64,000 nucleotides of DNA from Bursaphelenchus xylophilus (GCA_904066235.2 CAJFCV020000003.1:7936001-8000000), one strand, 5' to 3'; shown: positions 34,244 through 48,800, numbered from the stretch's first letter. Notes: generated by a model from the letters alone, not told the origin. Program-made: numbers and translations.

Positions 34244-37210
34244 TTATGCACAGCCGCATTTCCGGGCCACCATACCGGGAACTTCTTTGACCCATATCTG
34301 ATTGCTTTCAGTGACGTATACGATGGTTACACCGGTGTAATCTTTGGGATGGCAGCATTGGTAAAAGTCGGTTTGAGTTTTTGCTGTCATTGAGCCATGT
34401 GTCGAGACCAACGGCATACCCTGGTTCTGAAAAGGGACATTAGTTTTGCGTACAAAGGTCCTTGATAAGTTTAGTTATGTGCATATGTTGTCTTAAACAT
34501 GTTGCTGCCCTATTGTTCGCTAAGCTTTTGTTTTCAAAATGGGCGCACAAGTCCTTTTTCAATGCAAACTTTTAGTGGGAGGATGCTATCAAGTATTCCG
34601 ACCTAAATTTAAATGAAATGTGTGACTCGGCTGTGCCAAGAGAATTTGAAATCTATCCTTGGAACGGAATGCAAAATTATTAGGCATTCGGACGATACTT
34701 TTTGGGTATACATCCACTTTGATGTGCTTTCAATTTAATGAGCGCGTAAAAACTTGTGGGTGTAATAAACTGCGGTAATTACAGCTGTTTTTGACCCTGA
34801 ATAGACCTGATGTGTATCTAAATTGCACATACCATAGCATTGCAGTCACCATTGCAGATGTATGCGTTATATCGTTTGGGGGCAATGACAAACTCCCACC
34901 CGACCTTCTCGAAGTCGATGATCAGGTCGTAGAGACAACACTTGGTCTCGTTTTGTCCTGCTTGGCAGACGTGAGGGGAGTTCCGCCGACTCCGCCCAGG
35001 CATATCGAACAACTCGAATTCCAGGTATTGGTTCTGAAATCGGAAGAGGTTACGATCGTTCCGCCTTCTTAATCCTCTGACAAAATTAAGACGCCCCGTT
35101 CCGCATTAAGATTATCTTTTATTATGAGAAATCGTATCTCTAATCCACGGTTCTTATACTGGTCATTTAGAGGGAGAAAATTGAAGAACGGAGTACCTTA
35201 ATCAAGCTCGCTGCTTGAGCATGGAATTTGGAAACTCATTCATTTAGAATAACTGAGCTTATGACGTGCTGTTTGGGTGCACAATGCCCTTTTAGCGTTG
35301 TACATAATAACTATTAATGGGGTCATGTCCGAATTTAGTAACGTAGGCATTTGACAATTAAACTTACAGTCGCCATCCCATCGCGTGGTTGCAGGACTAA
35401 GTTCTGCCCTTCATACATGATCTCTGCGTATAACCCAAGAGTGGCTTCACGGCCTTCCCGTTCTTGTTCCTCTAGCCATGTTTGGAAGTCTTGGCCATCC
35501 AATCGGATAGAAACGGGGGCCAGAAGACGTTTATCGTCAAGGTCTTCGGTCATGTACTTAGTAGCTAGCTTATCTCCAAGCTAAATTCAGTTGATTAACA
35601 GTCAAGAGTATCCTACCGATCCGTTCATATATCGTTGGTAAACGTTGAACGTAACCGCTTGCTGGGATAACCTCAGGAGGACGGGTCGTCGCATATACAC
35701 ATGCAGGGTGGCTGTGTAAATGTATTTTCGTCGTAATGAGCGGTTCAAGCGAAATACGGAGATGTCAACAGCCTGAAATTACAAATTACATATAGGAAAG
35801 TATCATATTTCCAGCTGGTTTTGGAATCGAGTGATGACTAAAACAGTTTGAATTATATATTTTAGAAATTGGACCTTGAGTATCCGTATTTGAGTTGTAT
35901 ACCTACCTCACTGACTGGCCACGGAGCTGGCTCAGCCATGAAGAATGTGCTGGTAGGAATGTTAGCGGCATCGCTTTCGTAGAGGTGCGACATGTCTTCC
36001 TGGAGGCGAGGCAGTGATCTTTTGGTTCTTTTCTTCTCTCGAATCGTTTGCTCGATCAATGCCCTTATTCGGGGGTTTTGTCGCCCGATTGGAGGGAGGT
36101 TATCGTAGTCAATGGTGACATTCGGTTTTGCCGCCAGTTCCAGTTTCCTCAGGAGGTCATTGAGGATTTGGTTCTGACGGAATTGCTTGTATTCGTCAAA
36201 CCTATCCACCTCACAGGACGCGCACTTGGTTGATGAGGCAGCAGAAATTACCTAAAAAATGAGGAGGATGTAGGTGTGAAAGGTCAGAATGCTGTACGTT
36301 CGTCATTAGCGGAAGCGGTTTTCTCAAATTAGAATTTGTGGGATGTACTTTTGCGCTAATCCTCCTTTAATTAAACGCTATATTTTCTAATTATACCGAC
36401 TGATCAGACAGTTTGCTTATCCGCTATCATCATACTGTAAGTTTGCGTAGACTAGTTACAGTAAGACAGGCTTCGCAAGAATTAAGATAAACTGGCTTTT
36501 CGACCATTAATCTTCTATTGAACTTAGCTGGAAGTGTAAACATTGTTTAGCTTTATGGAACTTTTATTCATATGTAAATGGCTAGTAATTACCCTACTAT
36601 ATCTTCATTTGATTTTGTTATATTTGTTTTCCTAAGATGGCAGACGTTCGTCCCCATTTTCGACATGAATATACGAATTAATTTGGCCACCTTCTCATTC
36701 TGGGTGGTGGAATCAACTTGAACTTGAAATTAACGAGCCAAAATGGATAAACATCCATTTTTTGGTGTTTTGTACGGCTGTTATCCGTTTCAAGGTTACC
36801 GTAAACAAATCCCTTATTAATATCGTTGGCAAGGCTTAATCTGTTCACGAAAAAGAATGGATTCAGACCGACTAAACCAGGGATGAAGCCAAGTACGTAA
36901 GAACAATTGCGTGCAGCACCTACAGTTTCTTGTTGCCAATTTTCGGGCACGAAGCTAATTGAAATAAAAGGTCTTAGGCCACACCAAGTGTATTTTTACG
37001 CAGTTAGCTTTTAAATTGGAAATATCAGGGCAATTACCCAGTTAAAACGTCAAAAATAGAAGTTACGGTTGGGTAGATTACATAAACTTTTTTGTAGCGA
37101 AAATTAGCTTGCATGTTTTTTTATTCTAACGAGGGCTACAGCCTGAGGTGAAGACTTACCGGCATTATTGTGATAGCCATAACGGCCGTCCATGCAAATG
37201 CAGCCCACAT
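34244..37210 (-). CDS. Secreted TGF-beta superfamily ligand, DAF-7/GDF8-11-like
   Basis: Six exons read from 37210 downward: 37160-37210, 35907-36251, 35617-35772, 35368-35580, 34833-35033, 34244-34426; every junction is phase 0; 382 aa. Exon 1 encodes a hydrophobic signal peptide (MWAAFAWTAV...) and cleavage is likely near residue 22. The prodomain (about 23-272) starts with a CASCEVD pair of cysteines. RSRR at 269-272 is a furin site and leaves a 110-residue mature chain, the normal size. The mature chain carries CCLYDL, GWEFVIAPKRYNAY, CNGDC, QCCHP and a terminal KCGCA: nine cysteines in the cystine-knot order, including the single one that makes the dimer. The APKRYNAYxCxGDC pattern points to the TGF-beta/activin/DAF-7 branch, not BMP. 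A second basic site, RTKR at 92-95, lies inside the prodomain. Confidence 0.93.
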
Positions 37211-39000
37211 GGTCGACGTTCTCCTCGTTACTTGACTCATCGTCGTCGACGTCACAGGAAGATTGTTCATAATCGGAGTGATATGATTGGATGGTTTGAA
37301 TGCTCACCAAGTCCGGGGCATTCACTACTCACCGGGTCCAGTGCTCTCGAGCGGGTGTTGAGATCGGGAAGTTGAGATCAGAAGTACGTGTTTGCGAGGA
37401 GTCTGCGGTCCTTATAAGTAGGATTCTGTGTGTTCCGAAAACGTAATTTCCAAAGTGTTAACGATTTGATGGGCACACAACCGGGACTAAGAACAATCAG
37501 TTGTAAGTAAGGCAAAGAAAACATCGCGATCTGACCGAATGTGCAAAATCACGTAACTCAACCGTAAAAAAATGGCATGTATGCAATTGAAACGCGATAT
37601 GAAAAATTAGAAGGTTACTTTAATTAAAATTATATTCTTGCATTCCAGGCGTGGGTAAATATTTACAGAAAACAACGACTTGTTGTGAACTTATCATAAC
37701 ACGAACAATTCAGCTACCGTCCATAAGGCACGTTTAACTCCATGTCCCTCGGATGGGTCAGAGAATCACGTCCGCAGCAAATAGATGAGCGAAGAAGTAC
37801 CGTTCCTCAAATCGATATTTACATAAGATTTCAAAACGTAAACTTGCATAAAGAAGGCCGTACTTTGGAACTAAATTTCGATACCTTCTAGTTTATGCCG
37901 CAAAATCGTATCATAACCGTATTTCAACGGGAACACACGCCCCAAATATAACTCCTCTAACCCAGTTTTTTGGTACGACAAAATCGGACCAGGGTCCGTC
38001 TACCATGCAAAAGGGGCGGGGCTTACAAATGGTGGTCAATTCGTTGTTAAACTGATAAAAGACGAGTTTGTGCAAATAAAAAATGTCCACGACCCGACTG
38101 CAGTATGAAGGGGCTTGAAGCGAAAGCGCAAATCGAGAGAGAGGACGATGATTGGTGATAAATTTGTCATCAACGCGTGATCGGTCCTAGGTGTTGTGCA
38201 AACCAATGGTCCTCGCAAGTTCAGGGAATATTAAGAAAGCACAAAAAAAATACCCGTAAAAAATAAAGGTAAATGAAAAGCAAGTTGCAACAATAAGAGA
38301 AATAAGAGAAAAGACTTTATCACAACTACACCTAGTTATTGCTTTAAAGTAACAACTTGAACCTAAGCCCCACCTCCATCAAAAACACACCGACCGCATC
38401 TTGTTCAGCACCTGAAACGGTTTGATGGAATATCAAGACAAAACCGATCCTACTCCCGGCCTCTCATTCTTGTAGTCGGCCCAAAGCTCCGCCCCGTTTC
38501 GGCCGCACGAAAACGTGTTTCCGCCCTCCATTTTCTTCGTGCCGTGTGTCTAGTTAATCTCTTCGCCAACGGCCCTCAGCGAAGAAAAAAAATTTCGAAA
38601 CAGCGGCCAGCGATTACTCTGTAAACTCTCCGCATTCCGCGCACTGTTTGGTCGAAGGCCCGGCGGCCGCGGACTCACTGATTTTGAATCTGTGTTCGCA
38701 TAAAACTCGCGACGCTCCGCCCCACTATACTAATACAACTGAAACACAAAAAACATCTATTAAAAGTGGTAAAGGAGAGTAAAAACAAATTAGAATAAAG
38801 GTTTACAGAAAATTGAGAAATCGCCATTATTGGTAATCGCAAGATGCAGGAGGCTTATTACAGCAACGCGCAAAGCCATGGTAGCCATACTGTAAACGGA
38901 TAAACGGGAATTCCGCGACTTCAACGCGGATTTCCAGGAAATACCGCCCAAGCTGTTTCAGTGTAATAGCCGGCTTACTTAGCCTGAAAAATCGACGAAA
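37211..39000. promoter_or_regulatory. Upstream region of the TGF-beta ligand gene
   Basis: Presumed promoter side of the ligand gene, which is transcribed leftward. A GC-richer patch at about 38450-38720 stands out from AT-rich surroundings and contains a small inverted repeat (TCTTCGC ... GCGAAGA near 38560-38586). No coding exon recognised. Core promoter elements cannot be assigned by eye. Confidence 0.35.
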
Positions 39001-42000
39001 CAGCGGATTTAATCTCCAGAATAACAGAATCCTACAGTAACCGGGATGCCAGAGATATCACCGGAACAGCTTCCTAATCCCCTTACAACAGAAAAGCTCT
39101 CAAATCCGCGAGAAAACATTGATTAAATACCTAGTCTTACTATTGTCATTGCTGTGTACTCAACTACAGTAGTGATTTATTCGTTTTACTCGATGTCTAC
39201 GCAGTAAAAAACATGATGGCTTTTTAATATATCTGTCCTATTAATAGATTGTAGACGTATTACTCACTAGATTAGGAAGTCTTTCTGCGGATACAAATGT
39301 AAATTTAGACGATAAATAAAAACAAATAAAATAAAATGCTCCACAATCGAGCAAGAATAATGCGATTTCACGGACTAAATAGTCTCTAGACCGAACTAGA
39401 TAGTCTTTAGCCCGACCCGCAGTGAACCCATAAGGATTACTAATCAGTTTAATAAAACTGATGATCGCAGTGCTCGTTTACTTGTAGCTCAATTCCAGAA
39501 TTTTCTTATTCTATAGCTGTTGTCGTATGTGCTGAAAATACTATGTCCATATGGCCTTCTTTTTCTCGTGGTTGCAATTCTGTCGTAGGCTGAATTGATC
39601 ACAATACCGTGAGCCTATCTACAAAGCACTGTCGTACTTGAAAACCGCCCCTTCTACAACTACAACAACACAATTGTATGTCTGGAAGTGAAAAAAACGA
39701 TCACTTGTGACATTCCGCTGGCAGCTCGGAATACAGTAAAACGAATTGAAGAAGGCTCTTTGTTTTTTGAAAAATTTCATCGACTACAATCGGCTTTCAC
39801 CGTACGTCTCCAATGTATTTATGTACATTTCGAATTACACAATGGGCTTAGGAAGATACATATAAAGAAACCACTTTTAGTACAAAGAAAGTCCTCGGGT
39901 TTGCAGCCTGGGTGGGAAGAGTGGAGCATGGGCTTTGAGATAAAGACAATAAGTTGTGAAAATGAATAAAGAAAGTGCGTAAAAAATTTCGAATGAAAGA
40001 GCAGAACACAGGTTTCATTAAGGATTACCAGGAACTACATATAAAGAGGAGATCTAAGGGCAACTTCTCACAATATAAGAATGAAATTTTTTATGGCGAC
40101 GTGTAATACATTCAGAGAAGCTATGGTTGCCAAATCTTCAGATGGACTACAGTACTCCAGCCGGAATCACGTCTGCGCTTGAAATCTTTTTAGAACAAGT
40201 ACCGGCAACCTGTTACACTAGACCTAATGCGACTTCCTGTAGCTTTGGAATTGTCCTGAAGCCCTAATCCCGGAGGTCCTCTCAAAATTTTGAATTTACC
40301 CTAAATCCGTAAAGCGACCCTGGAAGAGCTCAGCTTACGCATGTGATTGTATAATTAGATTCCAACAATGATGACAAAACTATCGCAATTCTATTAAAAT
40401 ATAGCAATTTTATTAAAATTTATTAAATGCAGGGTGCGGTTAAAACTGTATTCTAGTTGTTTTTAAAGTGGAATTATATCAACTGAAATTGCCGGAATTG
40501 GGTTAAAAGTGTGGCGTATTAAGGGATACGTAGGACCCAGTGTACACAAGCTGGAAACAGCAATTATGGCTCTCACAGGATAAATTATTTAGCACCAAAC
40601 ATTGTCAATTATATATTCTGAAACGCGTAAACTGCCGCGTTGCAAAGAGTGGGCCGCATAAAACGATGGGAAACGTCGTAATTTGCATCATGGGAAACGG
40701 AAATAACTGTCCAGAAGGAACCGAATTATCGGAATCGCTACCTTTCACTTGAGGCAGATCGCGTATCAGTCCAATATCTAGAGCCATGGTTGCAAAATTA
40801 TTTTATCAGCTAGCCAATGAGTTGAACCACCGTTAAATTCTTGGCTAGCCGACTCAGGTTTTTCGCTGGCCATTTAAAACATTTTTGGGATTGCGGACCA
40901 CTTGGATCCTTGTTAAAAATGGTGCCTGAACCGTAGCCAGTTTGCAGATGGTTCCGTATACAACTGTATATTCAGAGCACGCTGCTTCTCCTGACATTTT
41001 CAATATGCAAAATTAAGATTTTCTACACGTTCCGCTGCGTCGCATGTGTCAATATTTACGGCAAAGAAATGTCACGTATTCTAGCATACCAAGCTTTAAA
41101 CCTTTTTTTTTGCGATGCATGCAAAGAGAAATAAAAACTCTCAAATCGCAAGTTCGGTCATTAATTAGTTCTCAACTTGGTATTTCATCAAACCTATACG
41201 TAACCAACTATGCCACTTACACAAGAATCACCTCAAGATGCTATGATGTGCGTCGAGATGACGAGTTCCGACGACTAACTGAGGATGTTTGCTCAAATGT
41301 CTATGTATGATGTATCAAGTTTTCCCACCCATTAATTAGACTTGCATAACCCACGATTTACTCGTCGCTTTCAAGTTTCTCGCGATTTTCCGCAATTACA
41401 AAAAAAGTGGCATTATCAGCTTTTACAATGCACTATGTCATGGTGAAAAACATGGCTTTAAATAGTAGTCCCGGTTGGTGCATTACTTCCACCGCCGAAA
41501 TTACAGGTTCAACGGCCGATAAATAGCTTGAGAATAATATGCCGAGACAATGGGTAACCCGGCTTGACGTAGGAAGATGCCCAAATTCTAGCTCAATACA
41601 CGAAACGTAGAATGCGGAAAAACAATCGCTAGGCCAATTACCTCCAAAAATACGCCATTAGAGAATCGGTTTTGTTCGGCGGGGCAGCCCCTGAACCTGT
41701 CACAAGATTCTCTAACATTCGCAAATGGCGTGCGGGGTTTGCACGATGCGCTGTTTTGTATACAGTAGCATTTCGATAATTAAAGCATAGGCAACGACAT
41801 TATACCCAAAGTTTTGCGAATAGCGTGATGGGTACCGTAGCGAGACAAAGACTGAAAAGGAATGGGAACAACAAATAAGAAAAAGATGACATCGACGTGA
41901 GCTAATTGGATACAACGTTACAATTTGTTACGGAGAGTGAGAGAAGGTGACGGAAAGATGTGCGTGCTATTTATTCAACGAAAACCAAAGAAGCGGTTAC

Positions 42001-45000
42001 TGTAGCATATAGAGAGTAAAGAAATTCCGCCAACAAGTCCGATAAGGTCCGGAAATGAGCGGGCAGATACAGTAATCTCTCCCAGAATCCAAATATCCGT
42101 CCCGAAACTACCACATCCACCTTTTCCCTACATAATTTCTATACAATACGATTTACATACTCAGAATGCACTCGACAACGTCTCTAGTCCAATCTAGAAC
42201 TCATGACGACACAATGAGCAAGACAAATCCGCTACCCAAATTATCATTGCGGTCTCCATAATATGGAAAGTCACGTTTTTTCATAAAAACTGATTTTTTT
42301 ATCGGAAACTCGTCAGAAAAGGCCTTTCAACAGGTTCGTAGAGATAGCCCAAAACACGTGAGGTTTAAGCCGATTCGCGAAGAGTAAAGAGTACCTTGTG
42401 GTCACTAAATGGACGTTTTGGCTGGACAGTTGCACTGGCCGCTTACAGTTCGCAATCTATTCTTAGTCTTGGATAATAAATACGTTTGTAGTTTTAAGAT
42501 GGAGGAAGATTCTTGTGTTCATTTGACCAACAATTGAAAGCAATATTTTGCAGAAAAAAGGTCATACGCAATGTTGAAGAAGACCCTCTGTTCTTACGTG
42601 CAATCACATCTAGAATTCAAATCCTCTGACACGGCCAGCGACTGCCAATACAAAAATTTTTCAAAAATTAAAACTACAATTGCCTGGTTGTAGCAGTTGT
42701 AAGCCCGTAATAATAGAATGAGAGGAATCTTTTGTTACAACCACTTGTAATAAGAGGGAATAAAAGGTCCCATCAGACGTTCGTCTTCACCTAAACTACT
42801 AAATCCTTCCAATTACAGAACCAAACAGTGCCAAATGTTGAGTATTTATCGTTTTTACAGCAGTTTTTATCCCAATTACAGCGCAAAATTTCAGAAGCTG
42901 TAGTGATGCTGATAATTGTATATTCCACCGTAGTTGAATATCGTCTTTTTCGACAATATTTTTGCTCGATTTAATGCCAAGTTTGACATAATCGGGATGT
43001 GGAAAAAAGCAGTTGGTAGTTTGAGGAGAGTTGTAAACATGTTATATTATAGTTTTAATGAAAGGCTCCATGGAAAAGCCAAAGAGTAAAAAGTTTCTCA
43101 TCCCAAAAAAACACTGTGTATGACTTGTAATAATGTCACAAGCACGTCAGTGAAGGTTCTAGAGAGTTGCAGGGTTGGCGTCATTGCGGGATTCTAGGGA
43201 TAATGTTATATACGGAAGCACTGGAAGTCGATGTCATACCTGTACCCGATAAGGAAAGGTAAAACTAGACATTTTTGGAAGCCAAAATTATGTTGTTATT
43301 TATAGTGTATGATTGTTTGAAAGCTGTAAACAAGATAATTATAAAACCATGTGTAAAATATAACGACATCCACGGGTTACAGTATGAAGAAATTAAAACT
43401 TTTAAAGCGATTCTTTACTTATTTCCCGAATTTACAGCTTTACAGTAATTCTGCTCTTTATACCAAAGTATAATCTAGCAGGGAGAAGTAACTCCACCTC
43501 CATCCTACAAAAAAAAAGTTCATAAATAGATGGCCAAAGCTTATCGTATATCCACTTAAGTTACTTCCTCTATCCACCCTCAACTTGGAATTGTAGTATG
43601 TGTATAATCAACACACAATTGTACATCTATAGAAATATCTGCAATCAAGAGTGCACTTATTAAACGTGATTCATAGAATCACATTAACATATGATGGTTG
43701 CAGTTGACAAATTGTAATCAAATTACTCTATTCCGAGACTTTACCAATTTTTTGATGGTTCAAAGCATCACTTAATAAATGAATAAAGTTTATTCAAACC
43801 CGAAAGAAGCAAGTATGATATTTAAATTTCTAAGCAAATCCCACGCTTCGTCTACGACTTTTTGAGGCAAGAATACCGTAATCCGTCCCTTGAAAGCACC
43901 AAATCCTAATCTTTTTAAAATGGATTCGAAGTTTAAGTAATGGTTTACAAATTGTAAAAGTTTGACGCAAAAAGCCTGAACTAATTCGCCTACTTCCAAT
44001 TGCACGAAAAATACTTTGTTAGATCGCTTTACAAAGTATTTACTGCTGCTGACAATGCGTGTTTACGGCAAAATCCCCTCAGGAAATAGTCGTCAAATTT
44101 GTCCCACGCTTTTACTGTAATGCCGCATAAAAGTTTGAGATAAATTAAAGAGTAATCACATGCTCCAAAGCACTTGCAAAAATATCGAAAAAGCCGAAGA
44201 TCAAAGGTGCCCGAGGCCCTCAAACATTCCGTAAATTGTATTCTGTCACAATTAACAAGAACTCCAAATGCACCCAAGCTTTTTCCCCTTGTACTGCTGC
44301 ACTGTTTACCCCTGTATACATTAGTTGTGTTGTAAAGCAAAATGCAAATGTTGGAGTGGGACTTTTGGAGAACACTTTTTGGGTGGTGAAGATGCTAGAA
44401 CCTTTTCAAAAACTATGAAAATAGTAGGGAAACATCGTAAAAGGTCTTTTCCGGACGGTGTAACAAAGCACTTTGCTAAATGTAGCTTTTAAAAGTTAGT
44501 CTTTGAAACAATAACTCAAAATAAATTGCTTTCCCGGACACGTACTCTTTTTATGGACCAGACAGTAATTGTAACAAATGCAGACAACGTTATGCGACCT
44601 TTATAGAATATTGCGTGGCTCTCCTACGTAAATTTTGTGGGTTTTTGTGTTTTTGGGATCAGGTTTTTATAAACGGGACTAGACATTCCATTTCGGAGAG
44701 TATTAAGGTTTAGCGGAATGCGGAGGAAACATTATGAAACTTGGCCAAAAATTTAGATTAAGATTTAGCGTAAATTAGAGAGCTCTTGGGCTGTAGTTTC
44801 TAGACATCTCCGGGATTTTTAAAGTGTAAGGCGTCCGCAACATGGGGTTTTCACGATGTTTAAAGCCCGATGTCTTCCTGCAATCCCCTACAACTACTAT
44901 CACATGGCTTCTTCTGCCTCCAATGTTTGCCATTCCGATCCCGCTTCACATTTCTATTTTTATCGCCGCGCTGTACTTGCTAGTATTTACAGGTTTTATT

Positions 45001-45643
45001 GCATATAATTGACTTCCTTACAACTTGAGGGAATTAGGGCATTCACAAGACCGCAATTTATTTTACTCCGTTATTTAACAATTGTATATTTTGGTATTTA
45101 GAAGAGTGGCTTGTTGTGATCACAAGCCCTTCAACATACGGTGGATACAAGTCCCTTCGAAATGCTATACGGTACTGAAAAAGACAGGATATTGTACATG
45201 GGAAAGAGTAAAAATCAAACCTGATTTAACACGGATTATCGTAAAGAAAAGAAATGCCAAATCTTAGCCAGCTGCAGACGCAATTCAATTGGGATTACTG
45301 TAGACGGCTTAACTGTTCAAATAATGCAATTTCAAAAGCTATTTGCAACAATCTCCCTCTAAGCTTTCCTGGAGATATCTAATACCCAAGGCAATTTGTC
45401 ATTCAAGAAAACAACTGAGACTGTAAAGAAGAAGTGCCTATTTCCTTCAAAACATGTAGTATTATCTCCATATTACATTCGCCTGGTTACAATACAACTT
45501 TTTTGCGTTGCACATTTAAAGGCTCAAGTTTCTGTGCCCAACGCAAAGAGTCTTTAACAAAAAAATTTCAAAAATTCCTGGTCATCTGTTGATATCAAGC
45601 AGCCAGACTTTTAAAAATGATGGAACGATCTTTGTGCTATATG
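39001..45643. other. Gene-poor region
   Basis: 6.6 kb with short open frames only, none longer than about 105 codons and none with a recognisable domain or paired splice sites. Nothing else seen. Confidence 0.45.
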
Positions 45644-45820
45644 AGGGGCGTAGCTAGGGGGTTGAGGGAAGGGGTGCGGGGCCCCGTACCCCGCGGGGTA
45701 ACTCCCCCCCAGGCCGGAGCCGAATGAAAAAAATAGTAAGCGATATAAATTTTTTACATGGTGAACCCCGTCCCCTTTGCCGACCTTCCCCCTCCATAAT
45801 TTTTGGTCAGCTACGCCCCT
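45644..45820. mobile_element. MITE-like element with 12-bp terminal inverted repeats
   Basis: The left end AGGGGCGTAGCT (45644-45655) is the exact reverse complement of the right end AGCTACGCCCCT (45809-45820). The 177-bp interior is very G/C-rich with self-complementary GGGGCCCC-type runs. GGGGCGTAGC ends are common in hAT-like and other non-autonomous DNA elements. No clean target-site duplication is visible. Confidence 0.7.
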
Positions 45821-48800
45821 GTGTTGTATCTATCAACTCCGTTTGCGCAATCCGTCCCGATGAACTTTGGGATCAACAAAACGAAAACTTATCGCAATGC
45901 ACTTTTATGGGGCCAGGAATTACAAATCGGGGATCGCTTATCACCCTCGCACTGTGTCGTGATTTGTTGGAAATGTTTGAGTTTGCGCTGAAAACCTCCG
46001 CCTTTCTTGTGACAACAGTAACTCCGTATATAAATACCATCCCAACACGGGCTTCTCGCTGTGTGTGGGTCAGCGAAAGTTGTAAATGTAATTCCGGTAA
46101 CTTATTTACAAATGTTTTTTGCCGGTACGAGGAAATGAGGGGGAGATTACAGGTTTCCAGATATAAGAATAGCGGACCAATGTAATGCCCTAAAAAGGCA
46201 CTCTCAAAGCTGAGGGAACCGCCCTAAAACTCCGGTTTGAACTCTTAGCTTTGGATAATAGTCTCAGGAAATTTGCCTATAAAATATATTTCCATAGACT
46301 CTATTACCAGCCTATATTATGGTTAATATAATAGGTTTTCAAAAGGTGGAAAAGGTCTTTGATCTCTAGATTTGAACTTTTACCACCCACTTCTGAGGAA
46401 ACACAATTTAAATTATACTGTTTGATTTTGAAGACAATCTCTTAAAATCGAATCACAGGAACTTTAAGACGGAATCTGTGATCTCTTACTTTGCGAAGTT
46501 TGGATCTGAAAGCTCTGACTTCTTTGTCCTCTGCAATATCCAGGGGATCCCTGTCACTTAGACCTCCATAATGGCCGACACTAAATCACTTTTTCAACGA
46601 GTAAAATATCTTTTATCTCAAGTTAAATTTGGATATTAGATCCCCAAACACGTGGAAATTTCATAGGAAAAGCCATAACACGTTGTCCATTTTTTATTTC
46701 TTAATTTGAGAATTAAAGTATTCAGCTCACATTCTATCACCTGACTACCGAATTAAATGTATCAGCTCGGCTGTTAAGTCACACTCAACGGGTGTTATTG
46801 GACAAACAAGTCTAAGTTATGGATTGTGTCATAAGTTGTATTACTCTTGCGCATAAATCAAGGGAAATGTTTTTTTAACGCCTCGATTAGCAAGTCAATG
46901 GAAGTGACTAAACGAAAAGAAAATCTATTTCATCGTCATGTTGTTTTGAAAGTGCTGGTCAGATACTTGAAATTGCCTTATTTTAGACTTACTTATAAGG
47001 CAAATTTAAATTTTAAATTTTCCAATCTCTCAGACAAGCAATTTATATTCAAATTCATGAAAAATAACTGCACAACTGCACTGTCTACGGGCTGAACGTG
47101 AAAAATTTTATTTCTGATTTAATCCTTTTGAAAATGTTGGAATCTGTGGTTACGGTAATTACAAATGACGTGTCATCCGTAGGATTCCCGATTTAAACCG
47201 CCGCTTTGTGAAAGCCATGGATGGCCAAAGTGAAGAAGAATGAGCGGCATTTGTGGTCTGATGACATCATTCATGCCGACACTTGGATATCTCTTAATCA
47301 AGAGGATGAGGGCCGTCTAATGAAGTTGTCAGAGATAAAATGTTATATCATTTTGAAAGAAAGTGCCAAACTTGTTATCAGATTGCGCTTAGATCCCCTG
47401 GGTGACAAAAGTTGCCAAAGTCGCTTAAAGGAAGTCAATGAACTAGGCCTAGATCTGAAAAGAATATGGTCTGGTCACGCCGACCCTTCAACAAACCGAT
47501 GAATGAAACGTCATCGAATTTCTTTTCAGAAAGCAACTTCCTGTCCGATTAACAACATCATAAACCGCTCTGACGCAGGGCATAAATATGTAATAGTTAT
47601 GTCACCCTGAAACTACTGACTACGTCGGTATAGTTAATTACAGTCTTCGTATTTCCGCTTTGATTTCCCAACCTTAGCTTTCATTACAAGGTTTGTTTTG
47701 GCATCGGATTAATCTTGCCAAATAATGGATATCATAACCCGCAAATCTAAACTATAGAAGAGTTCTTTTTCGTCACTTTTCTATTATATATGGCAATTTC
47801 CATAAATCGTAAATATTGACTGGTACCTAATGTCTGTAAAGCCTCAGACAATTCCATAATCACGGTCAAATCTCTTCGCGGAAACGAGTACAGTAGGAAC
47901 GACTAAGAACAAAATTTTAGATCAAAAGTTCTGATTGAACCGCAATCTACATGAAGAAACAGAGGCTTTAAAACTTCAAGGGCTAATTTTAGTGGGCCCA
48001 TTTCCTTCGATAATTTGGTTTTTGAGTTCCTAAAAGTGTAAATAAATAGGTGTAAACTGGTTACGTAATCTCTTCCTAAAAAAGAGGGGCTTTCAACGGA
48101 ATTGTAATATGTAAATTAATCAGCTTTGCTTTGAAAGCAATTAATTCGAGGTACGCGGAAAGTACAATAGAAGTAATTGAATGCGGTCATAAAACCTGTA
48201 ACTTTAAATGTCATGTTTAACTTGACTTCTAGAGTATGGTTAACGGGAGAGTTCTACAAGGGGAGAGACACAAATTTTGGCAAAATTTGGGCTAATTTTA
48301 TAAAGTTTGTTAAACGCCAGGGCTGTAGTTCATCTTCCGCCATGGTATGTTGCTATGGTTGAAAATATTGTGTTCCATAAGTTTTGCGGATTAATCGGTA
48401 AGACTTTTGAGACATCTAGAAAGCCAAAGCTAAGATTTCTCAGAATTTGCTACAGCAAATTTCAAAATGAATCTGTGCGATACTCTTCTTTTTACTTTCG
48501 ATCTTATCCCGAATTCTTGAACCACAAGCAGACAAGCAGACTACTCAGTAATTCTTCTGTTATGTTTTCGTAAAATTAAAAATTTAGACAAGTGAAATAA
48601 GTCCAAAAATACATCTGATTTAAACACCTTCTGTCTGCAATACTTTCCGGCCCCTGTACAGGATGTTACGTTACGGGCTTTGATTTCCCAAGATTAGAGT
48701 CATTGTGGCCATTGAAATCGCCGGTATGACATCACCACGCTTTTGAGAACTCTTCCGAACACTTTTTAATCCCATCTGGGACGTTGCAAAGCAACACGGT

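Noticed and set aside
36678..36950. 90-codon frame inside the first TGF-beta intron
   Set aside because: Signal-peptide exon and prodomain exon join in phase 0 without it, giving a normal precursor. The frame has no TGF-beta similarity. An alternative exon cannot be fully excluded.
45724..46185. 153-codon open frame
   Set aside because: It begins inside the G/C-rich MITE and continues into flanking DNA. There are no family features and a second overlapping frame is equally open.
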